Shown: piece after piece, positions 1-8,526 of the stretch
Layout: every line of letters begins with the position of its first letter
Numbering within the stretch: position 1 is the first letter of the stretch
Origin: Hespellia stercorisuis DSM 15480
GTDB taxonomy: Bacteria; Bacillota; Clostridia; Lachnospirales; Lachnospiraceae
Reading direction: 5' to 3'
Length of the DNA: 44,005 bases
Assembly (NCBI RefSeq): GCF_900142165.1
Contig: NZ_FQZY01000034.1
Span: 1 to 44,005, forward strand
Position numbers and translations under genes: made by a program
Notes under the pieces: model-generated
Database searches by the model: none
What the model was told of the DNA's origin: nothing
What the model saw: only the letters and a program-made list of their open reading frames with translations

Positions 1-88
1 CATGGAATAAATGCTTTTACAGCAATCAGAGAAGCCCTTTTAGGGAATTCCGATATCATCTTTAACTAATGGAGTTCTGAACAGTTAC
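1..88 (+). mobile_element. IS66-family element end with transposase (TnpC) C-terminus
   Basis: The first 69 bases read in frame as the last 22 residues of an IS66-type transposase, ending ALLGNSDIIFN and a TAA stop at 67-69. The element then runs to a GTTAC terminus at about base 88. The same sequence occurs in reverse complement at 43677-43764, so this is a repeated mobile element whose body lies outside the window. The downstream gene starts immediately after the terminus. The IS66 assignment rests on the longer copy at the right edge. Confidence 0.85.
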
Positions 89-1636
89 AAAAAAAATAAA
101 ATAATCGCTTATGATCTTGGAACCGGCGGAATCAAAGCCTCTCTATTCGACGAGGGGGGTGTTTCTCTTGCGGAGATTTTCTGCCAGTACGACACCTTCT
201 TTCCGGCTGACGGCTATGTCGAGCAGCGCCCTATGGACTGGTGGAACCATGTCTGCGAAGCCACCCGCACCCTGCTTGCAAAAAGCGGAGTATCCGCGGA
301 TGAAATCGCCTGCGCGGCACTCTCCGGACACAGTCTGGTCGCCGTGCCGATCGACCGCGATGGGAAACTCCTGCAGGAGCAGGTTCCCATCTGGTGCGAC
401 ATGCGCGCATCCGACCAGGTCGACAGGTTCTTTGACACGCTCTCCTACGAGGAGTGGTATCCTGTCACCGGCAACGGTGATCCGGCCGAATGCTACACCG
501 CGCTGAAACTGATGTGGATGAAGGAACACGAACCGGAGGTATTCTCAAGGGTTGACAAGATTATGGGCTCTAAAGATTTCGTAAACTATAAGTTCACGGG
601 ACGGGTCTGCACAGATCCATCCTACGCTTCTGGTTTCGGGGTCTTCAATCTGAAAGCCTGGGATTATGAGCCGGCTTTCATCGAAGCGTCCGGGCTTCCC
701 CCATCTATCTTTCCGGAAATCATCCCTTCTGATGCAATTATTGGATTTGTAACTGAACAGGCTTCCGCCGAATCCGGCCTTTCCGCCGGAACCCCCATCG
801 CCTGCGGTGCGGTGGACAACACCTGTATGGCGTTGGGCGCACGCGGCCTTGACGAGGGCGTCGTCTACACTTCTCTCGGCTCTTCCAGCTGGATCGCTGT
901 GACTTCACAGACGCCGATTGTGGACTTGAAAACCCGCCCCTTCGTCTTCGCCCACGCGAAAAAAGGCTATTATACTTCTGCCGTATCCATTTTCTCCGCA
1001 GGCAACTCTTTCCGCTGGATCCGCGATAATCTGTGCCACGATCTGACCGGGGAGGATGCAGCGTCCAGAGGAATCGATGCCTATGACCGCATGAACCGGA
1101 TGGCCGAGTCCGTACCAGCTGGCAGCCACGGTGTGCTGTTTAATCCGACGCTTGCGGGCGGCAGTGCGCAGGAACCCACCCCGAACCTGACCGGAGGATT
1201 CCTGGGTCTGACACTCGGCAATACCCGCGAAGATCTGGTGCGCGCCTCCATGGAGGGCGTTGCCATGGCACTGCGCAAGACGCTTGATATCCTGCTCAGT
1301 CAGGTCACCGTCTCCGGTGAGATGCTGATCTGCGGCGGCGGCAGCAAAAGCCCCATATGGCGGCAGATTTTCGCAGATATCTACAACATGCCGGTCCTAA
1401 AGACCAACGTGGACCAGGATGCCGCGTCTCTGGGGGCCGCCGCACTCGCAGCCAACGCCTGCGGACTGTGGCTTGGATATGATCAGATCCGGGAGGTTCA
1501 CCAGCAGGAGGACATAAAACTCCCCATCCAGGAAAACAATGCAGTCTATGAGGAGCTCCTGGAAATCTACAGCGACTGGACGGACAGCCTGGCCGGACTG
1601 AGTGACCGGCTGACTGCGGTAAAGCGGCGGAAATGA
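89..1636 (+). pseudogene. FGGY-family carbohydrate kinase, start codon lost at IS66 junction
   Basis: This encodes 515 residues of an FGGY sugar kinase (xylulokinase-like), an ATP-dependent cytosolic kinase of a sugar or polyol. The phosphate-binding motif DLGTGG is near residue 10, CGAVDNT with the likely catalytic Asp near 243, and the GGGSKS adenosine-site motif near 416. The usual SGQ substrate motif reads SGHSLV, so the substrate cannot be named. The frame is open from base 44, inside the IS, but has no ATG, GTG or TTG before the Met codon at 233. Starting at 233 would delete the phosphate-binding motif. The natural start was therefore cut off by the IS. A matching ATG with a ribosome site lies at the right edge of the window (43666). 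The rest is intact. It is the first gene of the + strand group continuing to 6393. Confidence 0.85.
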
Positions 1637-1895
1637 TCCTTTTCGGGTACCAGCCGTGCCACAGGTGCAAGGTAAATTCAAGGAAATAAAAAGAAACGCA
1701 AAAAAACAAAAAATATTTTATTAAAAAGATACAAATGACCAGGTTGGATTCGAAAAAAGTCTACCTGAATTATACCAAACAGAACAAAATCGTATAAAAA
1801 CAGAGTTTTGTGGCCCGCACACAGCGGGTCAATGACAGGCCGATACATGTGCAGTCTATTACAATTTTCTTTTTTTGCTTCATCCGTTTTTATGC

Positions 1896-1932
1896 AACAT
1901 TACCAGATCAAATCTGGTCTATTTGTAATGTT
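1896..1932. promoter_or_regulatory. nested palindrome, candidate operator or mRNA hairpin
   Basis: The inner arms ACCAGAT (1902-1908) and ATCTGGT (1912-1918) surround a three-base loop. The outer arms AACATTAC (1896-1903) and GTAATGTT (1925-1932) flank them. It lies about 90 bases upstream of the candidate promoter of the GcvPA-like gene. It could be a repressor site or a weak terminator of the kinase transcript. Confidence 0.4.
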
Positions 1933-2018
1933 TAATTTCAATTTATGTATATTGAACAATTTTGATCTGTCCTTTTTATTCTATTTCAACAACATTTTTG
2001 TTTTTGTATTTTTTTCTG

Positions 2019-2046
2019 TTGACTTTTTGCATAAAAAGAATATCAT
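2019..2046 (+). promoter_or_regulatory. candidate promoter of the GcvPA/GcvPB-like operon
   Basis: TTGACT at 2019-2024 and TATCAT at 2041-2046 are separated by 16 bases, about 100 bases before the start codon at 2143. The match is reasonable, not perfect. If it is used, the downstream genes could be transcribed independently of the interrupted kinase. Confidence 0.4.
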
Positions 2047-2142
2047 TATCAGCAGTTGTTGGAGAAATTACATCAACCGGTGCTATTGACAGATATTTTT
2101 TATACTTGTCAGTAAATTCATAAAACAGGAGGTTATTTTCTA

Positions 2143-3534
2143 ATGAGTGGAAAACAATTTGTACATCCTTACATTCCCAATTCAGAGCCAGCCGTCAAAC
2201 AGCAGATGCTGGATGCCATCGGCATGACGAGTGTGGAGGACATTTACCAGGGTATCCCAGAGCACCTGCGTTTCAAAGGTGAGATGCAGCTCCCGGATCC
2301 AATTATTTCCGAGTACAGCTGTCAGAGACATGTGGAGGGACTGCTGAACCAGAACCGAAACGCGAAAAACAACATCTGTTTCCTCGGCGGGGGAACATGG
2401 AACCATTATGTGCCGTCCGTTGTCGAGACAATCATGGAACGGGACGAATTTCTGACCTGCTACGTGGGCGACGCCTACACCGATCACGGAAAGTTCCAGG
2501 CACTCTTTGAGAGCAGCTCCATGCTGGGCGACCTGACCGGCTTTGAGGCCTGCAACACCCCGACCTACGACTGGGCCAACGCCATCGCCATCGCATGCCG
2601 CATGACCGCACGTGCGAACCAAAGAACCGAGATTCTGGTAGCCGGCAACATGTCTCCGGATCGTCTGATGGTCGTCAGAAATTACTGCAAACCGGAAATC
2701 ACCGTCACAAAGATCGGCTACGATAAGAACACCGGACTCATGGATCTGGATGACCTGAAGGCGAAGCTGTCCGACAAGACCTCCGCTGTCTACTTCGAAA
2801 ATCCAGTCTACACCGGTTCCCTCGAATCCCAGGCTGCCGCGATCTGTGCTGCTGCAAAGAGTGCCGGGGCCTACAGCATTGTCGGCGTAGATCCCACCTC
2901 TCTTGGCATCCTGGAAGCTCCTGCTGCCTACGGTGCTGACTATGCGGTCGGCGAAATTCAGCCTCTCGGTCTCCACATGAGCTACGGCGGCGGTATCGGT
3001 GGATTCATCTGTACCAAAGACGACAAAGAATTTGTCGGAGAGTTCCCATCTCTTCTGTTCGGACTCTGCGAGACGCAGCAGGAAGGCGAGTACGGCTTCG
3101 GCGAGGTATTCTATGAGAGAACCTCCTACGCATCCCGCGAAAAAGGAAAGGATTTCATCGGAACCACCACTGCCCTTCACGGTATCGCGGCGGCAGTGTA
3201 CATGGCTCTCATGGGACCGCAGGGCTTCAAGGAACTGGGCGAGGGTATCCTGAAGCGTGTTGCCTACACCAAGAAAAAATTATCCGAGATTCCGGGCATC
3301 AAAATACCGGTCAGCGGCTGCAGCTACTGCGATTTTCTTGTGGACTTCACGGAGACGGGCAAGACGGTTGCCGAGATCAACAAGGCACTTCTCGACTACA
3401 ATGTGCTCGGCGGCAAATACATGGGCGGCGAGTTCCCGGAATACGGGCAGAGCGCGCTGTACAGCGTGACCGAGGTGCATACTGTGGAGGATCTGGATAC
3501 ACTGATCGGGGCATTGAAAAAAATCTGTGCATAA
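2143..3534 (+). CDS. divergent glycine dehydrogenase subunit 1-like protein (GcvPA-like)
   Basis: This 463-residue protein aligns by eye along its length with GcvPA, the alpha half of two-subunit glycine decarboxylase (P-protein). It keeps FLGGG near residue 80, a VDPTSLG segment, AYGADYAVGE and a glycine-rich GGGIGGF. Regions normally near-invariant differ. The family's YTPYQxExSQG reads YVGDAYTDHGKFQ, NASMYDGATA reads NTPTYDWANA, and the KSNI(C/T)TNQ loop is absent. The start follows ACAGGAGG at good spacing. The GcvPB-like partner begins 51 bases downstream, so the two probably form a heteromer. No gcvT, gcvH or lipoamide dehydrogenase gene is in the window. Family membership is secure, but canonical glycine cleavage activity is doubtful. 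Confidence 0.8.
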   Translation: MSGKQFVHPYIPNSEPAVKQQMLDAIGMTSVEDIYQGIPEHLRFKGEMQLPDPIISEYSCQRHVEGLLNQNRNAKNNICFLGGGTWNHYVPSVVETIMERDEFLTCYVGDAYTDHGKFQALFESSSMLGDLTGFEACNTPTYDWANAIAIACRMTARANQRTEILVAGNMSPDRLMVVRNYCKPEITVTKIGYDKNTGLMDLDDLKAKLSDKTSAVYFENPVYTGSLESQAAAICAAAKSAGAYSIVGVDPTSLGILEAPAAYGADYAVGEIQPLGLHMSYGGGIGGFICTKDDKEFVGEFPSLLFGLCETQQEGEYGFGEVFYERTSYASREKGKDFIGTTTALHGIAAAVYMALMGPQGFKELGEGILKRVAYTKKKLSEIPGIKIPVSGCSYCDFLVDFTETGKTVAEINKALLDYNVLGGKYMGGEFPEYGQSALYSVTEVHTVEDLDTLIGALKKICA

Positions 3535-3585
3535 GTGTGTGATTTTAAATCGTTATGATTAATATAAAACGGAGGTTGAATAAAA

Positions 3586-5145
3586 ATGGCAAAAGTAAAA
3601 GTCAGAAATAATTTTCAACAGGCTCGCTGGAATGAGCCTGTCATATATGAATTATCGACTCCCGGGCTGCGCGGAATCATTCCGCCGCTCGTAGAGGATG
3701 CGATTGAGGCCGGCATCTCAGAGGACGCCTGTGCACTTCCTGACGGATTAAAGCGCAAGAGCTCTCTGGATCTTCCGGAAGTCGCACAGAAACAGGTTCT
3801 GGAACATTTTCTTCATCTGTCTCAGGAGACCATGGGCGCCAATCTGGCCAACGACATGTCCGAGGGTACCTGTACCATGAAATACAATCCGCGTCTCTGT
3901 GAGACTCTGGTTGCCAATCCTGGATTTGCGGACATACATCCCGATCAGGATGTGGACACCGTACAGGGCATACTCAAGGTCTACTACGATTTCGAGCATG
4001 TCGTAAAAGAAGTTTCCGGACTGGATAAATTCAGTCTGCAGCCCGGCGGCGGAAATCACGCGGTATACACGGCTGCATCTGTCATCCGCGCCTACCACGA
4101 ATCCCGCGGCGAGGCCGAACAGAGAGATGAGATCATCACCACGATTTTCTCCCATCCCTGTGATTCTGCGTGCCCGGCTACTGCCGGATACAAGGTCATC
4201 ACCATCTGGCCGGACGAACACGGTATGCCGGATTATGAGGCCATCAAGGCTGCCGCAAATGAGCACACTGCCGCAATCTTTATGACCAACCCGGAGGATA
4301 TCGGCATTTACAATATACACGCGGACAAGATCGTGGAGACCATTCACGCTGTCGGCGGCCTGTGCTTCTATGATCAGGCAAATGCCAATGCATTTCTCGG
4401 GATCGCGCGTGCAAAGGAGGCCGGTTTTGACATGTGCCACTTCAATGTGCACAAGACCTTCGGCACTCCTCACGGCGGGGAAGGTCCTGCATGCGGAGCA
4501 TTCGGTGTCCGTGAATCTCTTGCAAAATTCCTGCCGGTTCCGACCGTGGAATTTGACGGAAACCACTACTATCTGGATTACGATAAACCGGAGAGCATCG
4601 GCCGTGTCCGCGAGTACATCGGTCAGTCCGCTGTCGTCCTGAAAGCGTACGCATGGAGTATGATGATGGGCGCTGAGGGTCTGAAAGAATGCGCTGAGAT
4701 TTCTGTTTTAAACAACAACTACATGCTGAATCTGATGGAGAAAATTCCGGGCGTGGCTCATGCATTCCAGGGCAACGGGATCATTCGCCAGGAACAGATC
4801 CGCTACAGTTTCCAGCCACTCAGAGAGAAATACGATATTGGTTCCGATGACATGAACTGCCGTATGGGCGATTATGGAATCCCGTGGTTCTGGTCTTCAC
4901 ATCACCCATGGGTAATTCCAGAGCCAATGACCATCGAGCCATGTGAGTCCTATACCAAGGAGAACATCGAGGAGTACTGCAAAGTGGTCGAGACCGTGGC
5001 AAAAGAGGCCGCCGAGACTCCTGAGCTTCTGAAAAACGCACCGTACAACACGGCTATGCACAGAAGAATCAAGGAAGAAGAACTGGATGATCCTGAGAAA
5101 TGGGCTCTGACCTGGAGAGCTTATAAACGAAAACATTCTTTGTAA
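3586..5145 (+). CDS. divergent glycine dehydrogenase subunit 2-like protein (GcvPB-like)
   Basis: This 519-residue protein resembles GcvPB, the PLP-carrying half of glycine decarboxylase (usually a little under 500 residues). The PLP lysine motif NVHKTFGTPHGG is present with Lys at about residue 290, followed by a normal LAKFLPVP. Two active-site motifs are changed: SLQPxxGAxGE reads SLQPGGGNHAVYT, and DSAHGTNPAS reads HPCDSACPA. The fold and cofactor chemistry are probably kept while the substrate or partner recognition differs. It has its own AGGTTGA ribosome site and is co-directional with the GcvPA-like gene. A hairpin at 5188-5220 separates it from the AcoX-like gene. It may act on another amino acid or amino sugar acid; this is inference. 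Confidence 0.8.
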   Translation: MAKVKVRNNFQQARWNEPVIYELSTPGLRGIIPPLVEDAIEAGISEDACALPDGLKRKSSLDLPEVAQKQVLEHFLHLSQETMGANLANDMSEGTCTMKYNPRLCETLVANPGFADIHPDQDVDTVQGILKVYYDFEHVVKEVSGLDKFSLQPGGGNHAVYTAASVIRAYHESRGEAEQRDEIITTIFSHPCDSACPATAGYKVITIWPDEHGMPDYEAIKAAANEHTAAIFMTNPEDIGIYNIHADKIVETIHAVGGLCFYDQANANAFLGIARAKEAGFDMCHFNVHKTFGTPHGGEGPACGAFGVRESLAKFLPVPTVEFDGNHYYLDYDKPESIGRVREYIGQSAVVLKAYAWSMMMGAEGLKECAEISVLNNNYMLNLMEKIPGVAHAFQGNGIIRQEQIRYSFQPLREKYDIGSDDMNCRMGDYGIPWFWSSHHPWVIPEPMTIEPCESYTKENIEEYCKVVETVAKEAAETPELLKNAPYNTAMHRRIKEEELDDPEKWALTWRAYKRKHSL

Positions 5146-5187
5146 ATAAAATTGTTTCCATTCCGGTGAATCTGCCGGATGACCATT

Positions 5188-5220
5188 GTGAGCACTGCGC
5201 AGCATTCCGGCAGTGCTCAC
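5188..5220 (+). other. intercistronic hairpin
   Basis: The arms GTGAGCACTGC (5188-5198) and GCAGTGCTCAC (5210-5220) are perfect complements around an 11-base loop. No T-run follows, so it is more likely an mRNA-stabilising or processing hairpin between the GcvPB-like and AcoX-like genes than a strong terminator. Confidence 0.65.
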
Positions 5221-5274
5221 GTTCTCATACAGCGAAAAATAAAAGACTGATATTCAAAGCAGGAGGAATTTTTT

Positions 5275-6393
5275 ATGAAAAAATTAGGATTTATTGTCAA
5301 CCCGGTGGCCGGAATCGGCGGGAAAGTCGGGCTGAAGGGTTCGGACGGCGAGGCGGTACTGAAAAAAGCTCTCGATCTGGGCGCCACCTTTGAGAGTGGA
5401 CAGAAGGCGCTTATCACCATGAAGGCTCTCCGGAACGTGGCTGACCAGCTCGATATTTACACCTGGCCCGGGGAAATGGGCGAGAATATCTGCACCGCTG
5501 CCGGACTTTCCGCCACCGTCATCGGAAACATTGATTCCGGCCACACCACGCCGGAAGACACCATCCGCGCTGCCCGCTCACTTCGGGACCTGAATCTGGA
5601 CATCATTCTATTCGCCGGTGGCGATGGCACCGCGCGCAACATCATGGATGCAGTGGGCACCGCTGTCACCGTGCTCGGCATTCCCACCGGGTGCAAGATC
5701 CATTCCGGCGTCTACGCACTTAACCCGCGCAATGCCGGTATGCTGATTGCCCAGTATGTGCGGGGAAAGGTACGGGAGACCAGAGAGGCCGAGGTGATGG
5801 ATATCGATGAGGAGCTGTTTCGGCAGGATATCGTGCAGGCGCGGCTCTACGGATATCTGCGGATTCCGAACGAGACGAAGATGGTACAGAATTTAAAGAG
5901 CGGCCGCGGCTACTCCGAGAGTACCTCCGTCGAGCTGCTGTCCAACTACATCGCCGACACCATGGAGAAGGACGTGCTCTACATTGTCGGGACCGGCTCC
6001 ACCACCGCTGCCGTCATGAAGAAACTGGAGCTCCCCTACACACTGCTCGGCGTGGATCTGGTCTGCAACCGAAAGGTCATCGCCTCCGACTGTACCGAGC
6101 ATGAGATTTTGGAATATCTGGACCAGTATGACCGGGCGAAGATCATCGTCACCGTCATCGGCGGCCAGGGCTATATCTTCGGGCGCGGAAACCAGCAGCT
6201 CAGCGCGGAGGTCATCCGCCGGACCGGGCGGGAAAACATCATGGTCGCCGCCTCTAAGAACAAGATGCTCTCCCTCTTTGGCCAGAAGCTCTACGTCGAC
6301 ACCGGCTGCGAGGATGTGAACCGGCTGTTATGCGGCTATATGCGGGTGCTGGTCGGGTACGGCGAAAGCATGGTGGTTCCGGTCACCGATTAG
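5275..6393 (+). CDS. ATP-NAD kinase family protein, AcoX-like (COG3199)
   Basis: This 372-residue cytosolic protein starts with NPVAGIGGKVGLKGSDG, characteristic of the AcoX / predicted ATP-NAD kinase family, and has the nucleotide-binding FAGGDGTARN at about residues 114-122. It keeps the glycine-rich GTGSTTA and VIGGQGYIFGRGN segments typical of the family. Members are found beside acetoin-catabolism genes and have been proposed to make NADP or to phosphorylate a related metabolite; the true substrate is poorly defined. The start follows AGCAGGAGG. It is the last gene of the + strand kinase/GcvP-like group and faces the deacetylase gene convergently. A catabolic role shared with that group is inference. 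Confidence 0.8.
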   Translation: MKKLGFIVNPVAGIGGKVGLKGSDGEAVLKKALDLGATFESGQKALITMKALRNVADQLDIYTWPGEMGENICTAAGLSATVIGNIDSGHTTPEDTIRAARSLRDLNLDIILFAGGDGTARNIMDAVGTAVTVLGIPTGCKIHSGVYALNPRNAGMLIAQYVRGKVRETREAEVMDIDEELFRQDIVQARLYGYLRIPNETKMVQNLKSGRGYSESTSVELLSNYIADTMEKDVLYIVGTGSTTAAVMKKLELPYTLLGVDLVCNRKVIASDCTEHEILEYLDQYDRAKIIVTVIGGQGYIFGRGNQQLSAEVIRRTGRENIMVAASKNKMLSLFGQKLYVDTGCEDVNRLLCGYMRVLVGYGESMVVPVTD

Positions 6394-6429
6394 CGTGCTG
6401 TCCGGCTGGCCTTGAATTTTTTCTAATTC

Positions 6430-7359
6430 CTAATTCCCGATTCCATGGTGCACCACATAACTCGTGGTGTCGATTGCCTTAAACACATACCCCTGTGACT
6501 GATAGTGTGCGATGATCCGCGGCAGAGCCTCCACTGTGGTCGCTTTCGCCGCCGAATCATGGGAGAGCAGGATAATATTATTCTCCGCACAGCTCGTCGC
6601 CTGTGCCGTCAGCTCATCTGCGTTGCGAACACTTCCGTCACCGGAGCTGCAGTTCCAGTCGTAATACTGGTACCCCTGCGCCAGCACCTGTCCGGACACG
6701 GCCGACATAATCCCCGTACAGTAATTTGCCGAGATCGTGTTGGACGCGCCACCCGGAAAGCGAATAAAGCTCGGCACATACCCGATCTGCTCCTTCACCA
6801 CCTGGCCGATTTTCTCCAGATCCTGCATATAAGCCTGCGTGGAACTGTAAATCGACGCGTAGTCATGAGAATATGTATGAAGCCCGATGGTATGTCCGCG
6901 GTCATAGGCCTCTTTGATCATATGACGATACTCCGGCATGGCATTGGTCACAAAAAATGTCGCCTTCACATTATACTGATCCAGAATCTCCAGCACCTGT
7001 GCCGTCAGATTGGAGGGGCCGTCATCCAGCGTCAGATACACCGTCTTCTCCGCCGACTGCTCTGTGGTTCCCACCGTTCTTCCCGGTTTCACCGCAAAAT
7101 CCGATCGGTCCGGCACCACAGGTGCCTTGATGTCCTCCGCTGTCACCACGAGCCGCTCCGCTTTCTTCGCCTGCTTTGTCCTTGCCTCAATGCGCTTTTC
7201 CGTCTCAATTGCCAGAAATACGCTGCCGCCAATCAGGAGCACCGCACCGGCCACCGCCATTCCCAACAGGCCGCCGCGCCATTTGCCATGATTCCTCCTG
7301 CCAGAATATCTCTTTCCATGTGTCTTGTTTCTTCCATTCCTTCTCTTCTGTTCCATCAT
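6430..7359 (-). CDS. membrane-anchored polysaccharide deacetylase (NodB domain)
   Basis: This 309-residue protein has a basic N-terminus, one membrane segment at about 30-50 and an extracytoplasmic NodB deacetylase domain. TLDDGP (110-115) carries the catalytic Asp pair, HTYSH (161-165) the metal-binding histidines, and RFPGG (200-204) follows. It probably removes N-acetyl groups from peptidoglycan or another surface polysaccharide. The chosen start has AGGAAAAGG at proper spacing. A start 25 codons upstream is possible but has no such site. A long palindromic repeat lies between its 5' end and the transketolase genes, so it may have its own promoter. Confidence 0.88.
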   Translation of the reverse strand: MMEQKRRNGRNKTHGKRYSGRRNHGKWRGGLLGMAVAGAVLLIGGSVFLAIETEKRIEARTKQAKKAERLVVTAEDIKAPVVPDRSDFAVKPGRTVGTTEQSAEKTVYLTLDDGPSNLTAQVLEILDQYNVKATFFVTNAMPEYRHMIKEAYDRGHTIGLHTYSHDYASIYSSTQAYMQDLEKIGQVVKEQIGYVPSFIRFPGGASNTISANYCTGIMSAVSGQVLAQGYQYYDWNCSSGDGSVRNADELTAQATSCAENNIILLSHDSAAKATTVEALPRIIAHYQSQGYVFKAIDTTSYVVHHGIGN

Positions 7360-7486
7360 CTCACAATTCCTTTTCCTCAAATAATCACTCCGGACCGCCC
7401 CACCGGGGACTCCCTTCCCGCCACAAACATTCATAAGCTTAATTATAATCTACTTTCACAGTGAAGTAAAGGCAGGAAAACGATTA

Positions 7487-7565
7487 GGGACAGGTCAAAA
7501 CAGCAATTGGGGACGTAGTAAAGTTACAACTTTACTACGTCCCCAATTGCTGTTTAACCTGTCCC
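7487..7565. repeat. dispersed long palindrome, copy 1
   Basis: Outer arms GGGACAGG and CCTGTCCC enclose an inner palindrome CAATTGGGGACGTAG...CTACGTCCCCAATTG. One extra base in the left arm makes a bulge. It begins 22 bases beyond the stop codon of the transketolase C subunit. Compared with copies 2 and 4, two positions per arm differ and the differences are matched in the opposite arm, keeping the hairpin intact. Confidence 0.9.
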
Positions 7566-7587
7566 TTTTGAACATGTTTCTTCTGAA

Positions 7588-8526
7588 TTAGCAGAATGCT
7601 TTCACTTTCGCATAAATGCTGTCCGCATCCAGACCATATTTTTTAACCAGCTCTACCGCCGGACCTGACTCGCCGTAAGTATCGTTGATACCGATCTTCA
7701 TAACCTTTGTCGGTGCTTTCTCCGCCAGCGCATCGCAGACTGCACTTCCAAGGCCGCCGATCACAGAGTGTTCCTCTACCGTTACAACTTTGCCTGTCTC
7801 CTGGGCCGCTGCTACGATCAGATCTTCGTCCAGTGGCTTGATGGTGTGAATGTTGATCACCTTTGCATCGATTCCGTCTGCCGCAAGCTTCTCAGCTGCC
7901 TCTAAGCAGTTGGATACCGGAAGTCCTGTCGCAACGATTGTCACGTCTTTTCCCTCACGGAGAACCACACCTTTTCCTAACTCAAATTTGTAGTCTGCAT
8001 TGTCGTTGATTACCGGCACTGCAAGTCTTCCAAATCTCAGGTAAACCGGACCCTCGTGGTCGTAAGCTGCCTGTACTGCTGCTCTTGCTTCTACATCATC
8101 TGCCGGGTTGATGACCACCATGCCCGGAATAGTTCTCATCAGTGCGATGTCTTCGTTACACTGATGTGTCGCTCCGTCCTCACCTACGGAAATTCCGGCA
8201 TGTGTCGCTCCGATCTTCACATTCAGCTTCGGATATCCCACAGAGTTGCGAATCTGCTCGAATGCACGTCCCGCCGCAAACATTGCGAAAGAGCTTGCAA
8301 ATGGAACCATGCCTGTCGTTGCAAGTCCCGCTGCTACGCCCATCATGTTGCACTCTGCGATACCACAGTCAATGTGACGCTCTGGAAATGCTTTCTTGAA
8401 CACACCAGTCTTGGTTGCTGCTGCCAGATCGGCATCCAGAACTACAAGGTTTTCGTACTTTGCTCCCATTTCAGCCAAAGCATTACCGTAGCTTTCTCTT
8501 GTTGCGATTTTCTTTACTTCTGACAT
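7588..8526 (-). CDS. transketolase, C-terminal subunit
   Basis: This 312-residue protein is the pyrimidine-binding plus C-terminal half of transketolase, which moves two-carbon units between sugar phosphates in the non-oxidative pentose phosphate pathway. Seen are ESYGNALAEMG at the start, the acidic GIAECNMMGVAAGLA (the ThDP-activating Glu), the GEDGATHQ motif and the GGLGSAV region of the C-terminal domain. Its length suits a split transketolase. Its start codon overlaps the end of the N-terminal subunit gene by 13 bases, indicating translational coupling. It is the last gene of a transaldolase-tktN-tktC operon. Confidence 0.93.
   Translation of the reverse strand: MSEVKKIATRESYGNALAEMGAKYENLVVLDADLAAATKTGVFKKAFPERHIDCGIAECNMMGVAAGLATTGMVPFASSFAMFAAGRAFEQIRNSVGYPKLNVKIGATHAGISVGEDGATHQCNEDIALMRTIPGMVVINPADDVEARAAVQAAYDHEGPVYLRFGRLAVPVINDNADYKFELGKGVVLREGKDVTIVATGLPVSNCLEAAEKLAADGIDAKVINIHTIKPLDEDLIVAAAQETGKVVTVEEHSVIGGLGSAVCDALAEKAPTKVMKIGINDTYGESGPAVELVKKYGLDADSIYAKVKAFC

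Larger units (their letters stand above)
1637..2142 (+). other. AT-rich intergenic region with hairpins, no gene
   Basis: About 500 bases without a credible gene. A GC-rich inverted repeat, GGCCCGC/GCGGGTC, lies at 1812-1830. A nested palindrome follows at 1896-1932. A candidate promoter lies at 2019-2046, and the ribosome site ACAGGAGG precedes the ATG at 2143. No glycine riboswitch could be recognised, although the downstream genes resemble glycine dehydrogenase. Confidence 0.6.

Noticed and set aside
1637-2142. Glycine riboswitch in front of the GcvPA-like gene
   Set aside because: No tandem glycine-aptamer core sequences were recognised in the gap, and the region is too AT-rich and poorly paired.
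2182-3180. Minus-strand frame of 332 codons opposite the GcvPA-like gene
   Set aside because: The plus-strand product is a recognisable enzyme with its own ribosome site. The opposite frame has no start signal and no family features.
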